A stretch of 49,693 nucleotides of DNA from Actinomycetes bacterium. GTDB taxonomy: Bacteria > Actinomycetota > Actinomycetes > Actinomycetales > Dermatophilaceae. Numbering within the stretch: position 1 is the first letter of the stretch; the number at the start of each line of letters is the position of its first letter. Below the pieces are notes generated by a model. That model saw only the letters and a list, made by a program, of their open reading frames with translations, made no database searches and was not told the DNA's origin. The stretch covers positions 1 to 49,693 of the forward strand of contig JAKPEG010000097.1 in NCBI GenBank assembly GCA_029552065.1, in the 5' to 3' direction. Both the position numbers and the translations under genes were made by a program. Positions 40,885 through 47,843 of the stretch are shown here, piece by piece.

Positions 40885-42372
40885 TCAGTCTTCCCCGCCG
40901 GCGGGGGAAACGCGAGCAATCGACTGTGTTCCCTCGTCAGTGCCGCCCTCGGACATCGGCCCGGCTGAGGAGGGCGGCGGCCACAGCAGCCCGTCTGTCG
41001 TCATGAAGCGGGGCAACTCCTCGGTCTGGCCGTCGCTGCTCTCGACGGGGCCGTCCTGGGAGGACAGCGCGGTGGAGGCGAGCGGGGATGCCTCGACCGA
41101 CTCCGACGGGAGTTCCCGCAGAGCGGGCGCGGCCGCGCGCCATGCTTTCAGATTCTGCACGACCTGTGCGTAGAACACGTTCACGGTTTCCTGCACGCTG
41201 GAGATGAAGGACCCACGGCCGACGCCACGCTTCTGGCCCATGGGCGCGCTCAACGCGATGTTGAACGAACGAAGCTCTCTTGTCGGATCAGCGATGAGTA
41301 CCTCCGGATTCCCACGAACGTCCTTGAGGAGTTCGGCCATTCCGGGGCCACGCGCGTGTCGCGCGTGTGCCTCGATGCGCAGGACCTCGGGCGCGGCATC
41401 CAGTTGTCGCAACAACCAACGGACTCGGGTGGCTGACCTGCCGGAATCGGGCGCTGCGATGGACACCGAGCACGTGACACGGTTGGCCCTCAGGTCGGCG
41501 GTGATCACGATGGGCCCGATGGAGTTGGGTATGCGGACCCCTCCACTCAAGGTTCCGCTCCTGACGGCCTCAGTCACGAGGACGTTCGAGCGGAGCGTCG
41601 GGTCACCGACCTCCCTTCGCTCAAGGGACTGCGTCACCTCCTGGCCGATCTTCCGTCCCAGCTGCAGGGCCGTGAAGCGCAACAAGGCATCCCATCGCCC
41701 CACGACGTCCCGCAGGCCCCTGTCGCTCTCACGGAGCGTCCCGGCAGCGATCGCCTCGCGTATGGCGACCCAGGACTGGCCCATGTCGTTGAACTCCATG
41801 GCCCCCGAGCGCGGATGTTCGAGGTAGCGGATCAGTTCACCGAGGATCCACGCCTGATCGGGGTCAGCTACCCCGCGATGCTCCTTCTGCATCACGGCTT
41901 CTGCCACGATCTGAGACCAGGACAGGTGATGCAACGCGACCTTCTTCAGCTTCCTTCGGTCGACCTGAGTCGGGTGCATCCCCGGCATGGGAGGGATCTC
42001 GTTGGAGATCGTGAGAAGGGCATCGAAACCCTGCTCGCGAGCGATGTCGAGGTAGGTTTCGAGTTGATCTGCCCGCAGTGGGTTGTCAGAGGTCTTCACT
42101 TCGACCAGCGCGGTCCACATCGTCGTTCCCCGGCTGATCCTGATCAGTCCGTCGGGGAACAGCCGCTGCTCGCCCAGCATGAATGGGACCTCGATGAACG
42201 TCTCGATGCGCCCTCGCGGAGCACCTATCTGGCCGGTGACGGAACGGCCGAACTCGCGGACGGCCATCATCACAGCCAGCAACGCTGAAGTAGCCCGTCG
42301 CTCCTGCTCCTCCGCGCCCGAGATCCCCGACGTCGGTATGAGTCGGGCCTGATGCCAGTTCTCCTCGGCCAT
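40885..42372 (-). CDS. PD-(D/E)XK nuclease-like protein of accessory type
   Basis: 495 residues. The N-terminal 130 residues have the nuclease core: Glu61 (FIEVPF), Asp74 (PDGLIRIS), Glu91-x-Lys93 (LVEVKTS) and QLETYLDIA. The rest is a mixed alpha/beta region with no motif I know, ending in a Ser/Pro-rich tail. A protein with this start (MAEENWHQARLIPTSGI) recurs in accessory regions of actinobacteria; I have no citation for function. The ATG at 42372 has AAGGAG 6 nt upstream. It is coupled to a Gfo/Idh gene. Defence or stress function is inference. Confidence 0.72.
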   Translation of the reverse strand: MAEENWHQARLIPTSGISGAEEQERRATSALLAVMMAVREFGRSVTGQIGAPRGRIETFIEVPFMLGEQRLFPDGLIRISRGTTMWTALVEVKTSDNPLRADQLETYLDIAREQGFDALLTISNEIPPMPGMHPTQVDRRKLKKVALHHLSWSQIVAEAVMQKEHRGVADPDQAWILGELIRYLEHPRSGAMEFNDMGQSWVAIREAIAAGTLRESDRGLRDVVGRWDALLRFTALQLGRKIGQEVTQSLERREVGDPTLRSNVLVTEAVRSGTLSGGVRIPNSIGPIVITADLRANRVTCSVSIAAPDSGRSATRVRWLLRQLDAAPEVLRIEAHARHARGPGMAELLKDVRGNPEVLIADPTRELRSFNIALSAPMGQKRGVGRGSFISSVQETVNVFYAQVVQNLKAWRAAAPALRELPSESVEASPLASTALSSQDGPVESSDGQTEELPRFMTTDGLLWPPPSSAGPMSEGGTDEGTQSIARVSPAGGED

Positions 42373-42469
42373 TCGCGCTCCTTCCGGGCCTGAAGCCATA
42401 CTGGCGCAACGATCACATGAAACCCGGCAGATCCGACACCGAACGGCTATCGATTTGCGCCAAAGGGGA

Positions 42470-42660
42470 GAGCCGCACGGGACCGCCGAGAACCCGTCCG
42501 AGATTGGATGGACTTGGGAGATGACCCAGGTCTTGCCGGAGCCGGCGATGATCCACAGGCGTCCTCGTCGATCTCAGCCTTCAAGGCCGTCCAACCGTTT
42601 GAACGGATCGCCGCCCCCCGGTGAAAACGGCAGAGCAGCACGAAGAACGACTAGCCGTTG
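42470..42660 (-). other. Gene-free stretch with a possible P-loop remnant
   Basis: The 316-bp gap 42373-42688 has no intact gene. In one minus-strand frame a short segment reads RLWIIAGSGKTWVISQVH, which looks like a Walker A region of an ATPase or helicase, with a stop codon a few residues before it. It may be debris of a lost neighbour, or chance. Confidence 0.2.
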
Positions 42661-42688
42661 CAGTCCGTGTCGATCATCCACATGGCAG

Positions 42689-43087
42689 TCATCGACTCAC
42701 CACCGGACACCGCAAGCCGGGGGCTGTGCCGATGCGCCGATCGAGGGTGACCAGCGGGGCGGCCACCATCTCGGCGACGGCGACGTAGCTGGCGTCGTAA
42801 CTCGACAGGTTCCGGCGCAACTCCCAGACTCGCCACCCGAGCAGGTCGTACGGCCACAACTCGATGGGCAACTCCATCAGATCGACGTGAGCCTGAGCGG
42901 CCTGGTCGGCGCTGACCACCCCGGCCAACTCCAGTCGGCGGATGATGTTGCTCGTTTCGAACATCACCAGAGCGGGTGCGATCAGCTTCGCACCCGACAC
43001 CATCTCGGTGGACCACTGTCCATCCGCGCCGCCATCGACGAGCAACGCGACGAGGGCCGAGGCGTCACAGACGGCCGCAGCCGTCAT
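42689..43087 (-). CDS. vapC: VapC-family PIN-domain toxin
   Basis: 132 residues. The PIN acidic residues are Asp8 (VCDASA), Glu44 (MFETSN), Asp98 (YDASYVA) and Asp116 (LDRRIG). Members cleave tRNA or rRNA and arrest translation. It begins inside the antitoxin stop (4-bp overlap), the standard order antitoxin then toxin. Confidence 0.9.
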   Translation of the reverse strand: MTAAAVCDASALVALLVDGGADGQWSTEMVSGAKLIAPALVMFETSNIIRRLELAGVVSADQAAQAHVDLMELPIELWPYDLLGWRVWELRRNLSSYDASYVAVAEMVAAPLVTLDRRIGTAPGLRCPVVSR

Positions 43088-43320
43088 CGACGGTCAGCGT
43101 CCCGCGCCGCGATGATGGCCGCAAGGTCGGCCCGCGCCCCCGTGGCCGCGACTCGGGCCCGGGCCCGGGCGATGACGTCCTCCACCGGAGGCCGAGCGGC
43201 ACTGTCCACGAACATGCCCCTCAGATACTCCTGCAAGGACTTGCCGGACCGCGCGGCGCGCGCAGCCAGTTCGTCGCGCACTCCGTCGGGGACGTCCCGG
43301 ATCGTGATGACGACACCCAT
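43084..43320 (-). CDS. vapB: VapB/FitA-like antitoxin
   Basis: 78 residues. N-terminal ribbon-helix-helix (VITIRDVPDGVRDELAARAARSGKSLQEYLRG), then a C-terminal toxin-binding arm. It should block VapC and repress the operon. The frame is open far upstream to 43908, but that passes through a tRNA gene, so ATG at 43320 is the start. A palindromic operator lies 15-30 bp upstream. Confidence 0.88.
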   Translation of the reverse strand: MGVVITIRDVPDGVRDELAARAARSGKSLQEYLRGMFVDSAARPPVEDVIARARARVAATGARADLAAIIAARDADRR

Positions 43321-43334
43321 GCAGCTATTATGCC

Positions 43335-43350
43335 TTTCCTGCAGTGGAAA
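43335..43350. promoter_or_regulatory. Palindromic operator of vapBC
   Basis: TTTCC-TGCAGT-GGAAA, a 5-bp inverted repeat with CTGCAG near its centre, upstream of vapB. A CATAAT -10 box on the minus strand (about 43328-43333) is just downstream, so repressor binding would cover the promoter. Confidence 0.55.
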
Positions 43351-43381
43351 TGCAGCCATACCCCAACACGTCCGCCGCCGT

Positions 43382-43402
43382 TCGCGGAACCTCGCTCCGC
43401 GA
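43382..43402 (-). terminator. Possible weak terminator for tRNA-Thr
   Basis: TCGCGGA pairs with TCCGCGA around a 7-nt loop, about 55 bp after the tRNA 3' end on the minus strand. The stem is short, so this is tentative. Confidence 0.3.
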
Positions 43403-43457
43403 GCCGCTCCGTCCAGCCGCTCTTGGCGTTTCCGCAGGTCAGAGGGACTTTTCTCGG

Positions 43458-43530
43458 AGCCGACGGGGGGACTCGAACCCCCAACCCCCTGTTTACAAGA
43501 CAGGTGCGCTGCCAATTGCGCCACGCCGGC
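43458..43530 (-). tRNA. tRNA-Thr (anticodon TGT)
   Basis: A 73-nt cloverleaf without encoded CCA: acceptor stem GCCGGCG/CGTCGGC, a 4-bp D stem GCGC/GCGC, anticodon stem CCTGT/ACAGG with loop CTTGTAA (anticodon TGT), a 5-nt variable loop, and T stem GGGGG/CCCCC with loop TTCGAGT. It adjoins the vapBC/nuclease patch. No second copy of its 3' end, as left by integration, was found to the left. Confidence 0.97.
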
Positions 43531-43608
43531 CGGGCCCGCACGGCATGCCGGAGCACCGCGTGCGGGACGAGCGATCCTACCTACCGCGGGCCTCGACAGG
43601 ACGCCCAT

Positions 43609-43671
43609 GCGGCAGGGCGACCACGCGGCAGGGCGACCACGCGGCGGCGCGGCACACGGCAGGGCGACCGC
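43609..43671. repeat. 16-bp tandem repeat before the lysE-type gene
   Basis: GCGGCAGGGCGACCAC occurs twice directly, followed by a GC-rich interruption and a third copy with one change (ending ACCGC). The array ends 16 bp before the start codon and directly abuts the -10 box. Confidence 0.85.
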
Positions 43672-43675
43672 ACGG

Positions 43676-43681
43676 CATACT
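43676..43681 (+). promoter_or_regulatory. -10-like box of the lysE-type gene inside an octamer
   Basis: CATACT, 6 nt, then ATG at 43688. The hexamer starts within CGGCATAC. First base is C, so it is weaker than the TANNNT examples. Confidence 0.4.
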
Positions 43682-43687
43682 CGGCGC

Positions 43688-44338
43688 ATGCCCGCCGGTG
43701 CCCGACTGCTCGCCTTCCTCGCGACCGCGGCGGTCCTCGTGGCCATCCCGGGCCCAAGCCTGCTGTTCACCATCGGCCGGGCGCTCACCCTGGGCCGGCG
43801 CGACGCCCTGCTCACCGTCGTCGGCAACGCGCTCGGGCTGCTCGTCCAGGCTGCCCTTGTCGCGGTCGGACTCGGTGCCGTGCTCGCGGCCTCGTCGACG
43901 GCATACACCGTGGTGAAGCTCGCGGGCGCGGCCTATCTCGTCTACCTCGGGGTCCAGGCGATCCGCCACCGGCACGAGCTCGCCGCCGCACTCGGTCCGC
44001 GGGGCGAGGGCGCAACCGGCCCGGGCGGCCAGCCCGGGCGCAGCCTCGGCCAAGGTTTCGTCGTCGGGCTCACCAACCCCAAGACCCTCGTCTTCCTCGG
44101 CTCACTGCTGCCCCAGTTCGTCGACCCCGCGTATGCCGCCGCGCCGCAGATCCTCGCGCTCGGCGGGCTCTTCGCCGCGCTCGCCCTCGTCGGGGACTCC
44201 GTGTGGGCGCTCGCCGCCAGCCGTGCGCGCACGTGGTTCGCCAGCAGCCCGAGCCGGTTGGGGCGCCTCGGCTCGATCGGCGGCACGCTGATGGTCGGCC
44301 TCGGGCTCACCGTCGCCGCGGGGTCCAGATCCGGCTGA
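43688..44338 (+). CDS. LysE/RhtB-family amino-acid exporter
   Basis: 216 residues with six hydrophobic segments. The family signature is IPGPSLLFTIGRALTLGRRDAL near residue 19 and NPKTLVFLGSLLPQF near residue 135. It should export an amino acid or metabolite. The frame is open to 42455 across the tRNA and vapBC, which is spurious. It starts after a tandem-repeat array. Confidence 0.9.
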   Translation: MPAGARLLAFLATAAVLVAIPGPSLLFTIGRALTLGRRDALLTVVGNALGLLVQAALVAVGLGAVLAASSTAYTVVKLAGAAYLVYLGVQAIRHRHELAAALGPRGEGATGPGGQPGRSLGQGFVVGLTNPKTLVFLGSLLPQFVDPAYAAAPQILALGGLFAALALVGDSVWALAASRARTWFASSPSRLGRLGSIGGTLMVGLGLTVAAGSRSG

Positions 44339-44380
44339 CCTGGCCCACTGCGGTCGACCCGGGATAGGTGTGTCGGATCC

Positions 44381-44417
44381 GTGAGAGTCTGCACCGCCCA
44401 GCGGTGCACACTCTCAC
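44381..44417. terminator. Conserved hairpin, copy 2, between convergent genes
   Basis: GTGAGAGTCTGCACCGC (44381-44397) pairs with 44401-44417 around a 3-nt loop, again with one C-C mismatch at the same place as in copy 1. It lies between the lysE-type gene and the opposing kinase gene. Confidence 0.75.
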
Positions 44418-44450
44418 GAAGTAGCCACCCCTGATCCCCCCCTGGCGGGC

Positions 44451-46199
44451 TCAGCGCCAGGACGTGAACAGTGCGGGCGGCCCGGACAACGGCCACCAGA
44501 ACGGATGCCCACCGCGGGCGATGACCCAACCGACGCAGACGAGCGCCCCCGCGAGCAACATCGCGACGACCACGTCCGTCACCAGGCCCGACGGCACGAT
44601 GCCGCGGACGATCGACTTGGACCCGCGCCGCAGCGACGCACCACCCGGCCCCCACCACCCCATGAGGACGCTCACCGCCGCGCCGGCCGCGAGCGCCGCA
44701 GGATGGGTCGGGTCGGGTGTCGAACTGGTCAGGGCGGCGATCCCCAACGCGACGCAGAAAATAGCGGCGGCTCCGACGAGCAGCGGCAGCAGGAGCGCGA
44801 GCACCGCGGCCACGCCGGCACCGATGACGTGGACCGGCCCGAGGGCCACCACCACGGGCACGTCGCTGCGCCGGCGGCCGGCGTGGAAGCGCCGCATGAC
44901 GAGGGCGGTCACCGACCTGTCGACGCTGCGCGCGAGCCAGGACCACGCGGCGACGACGAGCAAGGAGAGCATCGGCGCGATCGCCGCGAGAGCCGCGAGG
45001 AGGGTCGCGAAGGCCACGAAGGTCCCGGTGCGATCTGGCCGCCCGATCCGCGGGTCCCCCGCGCCGGGCCCCCATTCCCTGGGCTCGTCGGATTCGCCCT
45101 CGCCCGGTTCCCCCGGGTATGCCGCGGACACCGGGTTCGCCGCGCGCACCGGGTATGCCGCGGGCGAGCCGGCGGACTGCGCGACGGCATACCCCAGCGG
45201 AGGGGCAGCCTGCGGCATGACGAGGGTGTGACGGGGCGAACCGGTGGCGCCGACCGGTGTGGCCGGCCGCCGCCCGCGCGGCAGGACCTCGGCGGCGAAG
45301 CCACCGGCGGCATAGCGCTCGAGCCCGGCGAGGACGGTCTGGACCGCTGGCCGATCGGCCGGGGAGGGCGCGAGGGCCGCGACGAGGAGCGGCTCGAGGC
45401 GCGGGTCGACGCCGGTGAGGTCGCATTCGCCGGCCCGCACCCGGGTGAGCACGAGGTCCATCGCCCCGCGACCGAAGGGCGGACGGCCGGTCGCGGCATA
45501 CGCGAGGGTGGCCGCCCATCCCCACCAGTCGGTGGCCGGGGTGACCTGCGCGCCCTCGATGATCTCCGGCGCGAGGTAACCGGGTGTGCCCATGACCAGC
45601 CCGGTCGCGGTGAGCCGGGAGTCGTCGGCAAGGTGGGCGATCCCGAAGTCGATGACGACCGGCTCCCCCTCGTCGTCGACGAGGACGTTGGCGGGTTTGA
45701 GGTCACGGTGGACGACGCCGACCGCGTGGATGGCCTCGAGCGCCCCGACCAGGCCACGACCGAAACGCAGCAGGTCGGAGCCGGTGAGCGGCCCGCGCGC
45801 CGCGACATAGTCGTCGAGCGCGTCGCCTGCGATGTAGCGGGTGACGACATAGGGGCGGGTGCCGTAGAGGTCGGCGTCGATGACCGGCGCGACCCGCGGA
45901 TGCCGCACCCGCGCGAGCGAGGTGACCTCGCGTTCGAGCCGTGCCCGGGCGTCGTCGTCGTGCGCGACCGAAGGCCGCAGCACCTTGATCGCGACCGCGC
46001 GCCCGTGCGGGTCGAGGGCCAGGTGGACGACTCCCATCCCACCTTCGCCGATCCGCTGAACCAGGCGATAGCTCCCCAGCCGCTCGGCCAGGCGCGCGGT
46101 CGGATCGACGACCGGCTCAGCCGTCGCCTCGCCGACTCCGGGCTCGACTCCATGGCCGCCGCTGTGTCCATGGCCGCCCCTGTGGCCCTGCACCTGCAT
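44451..46199 (-). CDS. Membrane-bound Ser/Thr protein kinase (PknB-like)
   Basis: 582 residues. Kinase domain at about 42-300: glycine loop IGEGGMG, catalytic lysine AIKVL, HRDLKPAN and DFG. A low-complexity Ala/Pro/Gly linker (300-395) precedes several hydrophobic segments (about 395-425, 445-490, 505-520, 545-570). No PASTA or sensor domain is seen, so the multi-span C-terminal region is the likely input module. Target unknown. A TACCGT box lies 6 nt before the ATG. Confidence 0.9.
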   Translation of the reverse strand: MQVQGHRGGHGHSGGHGVEPGVGEATAEPVVDPTARLAERLGSYRLVQRIGEGGMGVVHLALDPHGRAVAIKVLRPSVAHDDDARARLEREVTSLARVRHPRVAPVIDADLYGTRPYVVTRYIAGDALDDYVAARGPLTGSDLLRFGRGLVGALEAIHAVGVVHRDLKPANVLVDDEGEPVVIDFGIAHLADDSRLTATGLVMGTPGYLAPEIIEGAQVTPATDWWGWAATLAYAATGRPPFGRGAMDLVLTRVRAGECDLTGVDPRLEPLLVAALAPSPADRPAVQTVLAGLERYAAGGFAAEVLPRGRRPATPVGATGSPRHTLVMPQAAPPLGYAVAQSAGSPAAYPVRAANPVSAAYPGEPGEGESDEPREWGPGAGDPRIGRPDRTGTFVAFATLLAALAAIAPMLSLLVVAAWSWLARSVDRSVTALVMRRFHAGRRRSDVPVVVALGPVHVIGAGVAAVLALLLPLLVGAAAIFCVALGIAALTSSTPDPTHPAALAAGAAVSVLMGWWGPGGASLRRGSKSIVRGIVPSGLVTDVVVAMLLAGALVCVGWVIARGGHPFWWPLSGPPALFTSWR

Positions 46200-46205
46200 G
46201 GGACA

Positions 46206-46211
46206 ACGGTA
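46206..46211 (-). promoter_or_regulatory. -10 box of a leaderless promoter for the kinase
   Basis: Minus-strand TACCGT, 6 nt, then ATG at 46199. It is placed after the CBS gene, which ends at 46230. Confidence 0.5.
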
Positions 46212-46229
46212 AGCGAGAAGGCGCGCGGG

Positions 46230-46658
46230 TTACTGCTGGATGTACTCGACGAGTTGGTCGCGCTCGTTCTGCAGGGCCGCGATACGGTGCTTGACGATGT
46301 CGCCGATGCTCACGATGGCGAGCAACTCGTCGTCGACGACGACGGGGACGTGGCGGATCCGCTGGTCGGTCATCGTCTGGGCCAGGCCGGCGACCTCGTC
46401 GTCACGGCCGCAGGTGGTCACCTCGGCCGTCATGATCTCGCTCACCGGGCCGTCGAGGACGGCCGCGCCGGCCGAATGGAGGTGGCGCACGACATCGCGC
46501 TCGCTCACGATGCCATGGACGCCCTTGCCGTCGTCACTCACGACGAGGGCACCGATGCGATGCTCCGAGAGCACCGCGAGCAGGTGCGCGACGGTGTCGT
46601 CGGGACGAATCGTCACGACCCCGCCACCCTTGTTGCGCAAGACGTCGGAGATCCTCAT
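46230..46658 (-). CDS. Two-CBS-domain protein
   Basis: 142 residues with a tandem CBS pair (about 5-60 and 75-130). Each has the beta-alpha-beta repeat with HRIGALVVSDD-GIVSERDVVRHL and QRIRHVPVVVDD-AIVSIGDIVKH. The pair should bind an adenosine nucleotide (Bateman module). Its partner enzyme or channel is unknown. ATG at 46658 sits 6 nt after a TACCGT -10 box. Confidence 0.9.
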   Translation of the reverse strand: MRISDVLRNKGGGVVTIRPDDTVAHLLAVLSEHRIGALVVSDDGKGVHGIVSERDVVRHLHSAGAAVLDGPVSEIMTAEVTTCGRDDEVAGLAQTMTDQRIRHVPVVVDDELLAIVSIGDIVKHRIAALQNERDQLVEYIQQ

Positions 46659-46664
46659 GCGGCG

Positions 46665-46694
46665 ACGGTAGCCCGTCTCGGCCCCCAGTGCCAA
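46665..46694 (-). promoter_or_regulatory. Promoter of the CBS gene
   Basis: On the minus strand TTGGCA, 18 nt, TACCGT (46670-46665), 6 nt, ATG at 46658. Both hexamers are good sigma-A matches and the transcript would be leaderless. Confidence 0.6.
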
Positions 46695-46749
46695 CGCCCG
46701 AGTCTGCCGAGCTGCCCGATCTAGCACTTCTCCGGACCGGACCGGGGAG

Positions 46750-47838
46750 TCAGCGGGACGAGTGCCGTGCGGTGGCTGCGCGGAGCCGGCGGGCCCGCCC
46801 AGCGGCCGGTGACACGCTGCGCATCACGCACGCAGCGGTGGATCCACGCACGACGAGCTCCGGCCGGAAGAGGTAGTCACGGGACTGGGCGTCCGAGCCG
46901 CCGATCACCGCGATGAGTGCGTTGACCGCCGCCTCACTCATCGCCTGGACATTCTGGCGGATCGTCGTGAGCGGGGGGTCGGTGAAGGCGACGAGGGCCG
47001 AGTCGTCGTAGCCGACGACCGAGACGTCCTGCGGCACCCGCAGTTCCCGGGCGCGGACCGCGCGCACCACCCCGAGCGCCATGAGATCCGAGGCAGCGAC
47101 GATCGCCGTGGCACCCTTGGCCAATAGCGTCTCGGCCGCGGTCGCCCCGCCCTCGACCGTGAACAGCTGATGCACGACGAGATCGTCGATGCCGGCCGTT
47201 GGGAGCCCCACGTGCCGGGCCATCGCGCTGCGGAAGCCCTCGACCTTGCGGATGACGGGGACGAAGCGCGCCGGACCGGCGGCCAGACCGATCCGCTCGT
47301 GGCCGAGCTGGGCCAGGTGGCTCACGGCAAGCTCGACGGCCGCGGAAGCGTCGTCGCAGATCGTCGGCACACCCAGCCCGGGCACCTCGCCGTTGACGAG
47401 CACGAGCGGCAGACCGATCTCGCGGAGCCGGATGTAGCGCTCGGGCTTGGCATCGGTGTCGGCGTGCAGCCCCGAGATGTTGATGATCCCGGCGACGCCG
47501 TGGTCGAGCAACAGCTGGACGTAGTCGTCCTCGTGGATGCCGCCGGGCGTCTGGGTGCACAGGATCGGGGTGAAGCCCCGGCGTGCCAACGCGGTCTCTA
47601 CCGCCTGGGCGAAGGCCGGGAAGATCGGATTGGTGAGTTCGGGGAGGATGAGACCGACGAGCCCGGCGCTCTTGCGCCGCAACAGGTTCGGACGCTCGAA
47701 GCCGAGCACGTCGAGCGCGGTGAGCACGGTCTGGCGGGTGGCCTCGGAGATCCCGGGGTGGCCATTGAGCACTCGGCTCACGGTCGCCTCGCTCACCCCC
47801 GCCTGACGGGCGATGTCGATCTGGCGCGCCCTCACCAT
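46750..47838 (-). CDS. LacI-family transcriptional regulator
   Basis: 362 residues. HTH headpiece IDIARQAGVSEATVSRVLNGHPGIS at residue 7, hinge, then a periplasmic-binding-protein-like effector domain (LVGLILPELTNPIFPAFAQAVE) to the C-terminal tail. ATG at 47838 follows AGGAGG by 8 nt. It is located just downstream of the GH13 gene on the same strand and probably regulates it in response to a sugar or maltodextrin, as MalR-type regulators do. The open frame upstream into the GH13 gene is a shadow. Confidence 0.9.
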   Translation of the reverse strand: MVRARQIDIARQAGVSEATVSRVLNGHPGISEATRQTVLTALDVLGFERPNLLRRKSAGLVGLILPELTNPIFPAFAQAVETALARRGFTPILCTQTPGGIHEDDYVQLLLDHGVAGIINISGLHADTDAKPERYIRLREIGLPLVLVNGEVPGLGVPTICDDASAAVELAVSHLAQLGHERIGLAAGPARFVPVIRKVEGFRSAMARHVGLPTAGIDDLVVHQLFTVEGGATAAETLLAKGATAIVAASDLMALGVVRAVRARELRVPQDVSVVGYDDSALVAFTDPPLTTIRQNVQAMSEAAVNALIAVIGGSDAQSRDYLFRPELVVRGSTAACVMRSVSPAAGRARRLRAATARHSSR

Positions 47839-47843
47839 CGTGC

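Noticed and set aside
43458-43530. Attachment site of an integrated element at tRNA-Thr
   Set aside because: No integrase gene and no repeated tRNA 3' end were seen on either side.
43609-43671. CRISPR array
   Set aside because: Units of 16 bp are directly adjacent without unique spacers, and no cas genes are present.
43084-43908. A 274-residue frame including vapB
   Set aside because: It runs through the tRNA-Thr gene; the ribbon-helix-helix begins at 43320.
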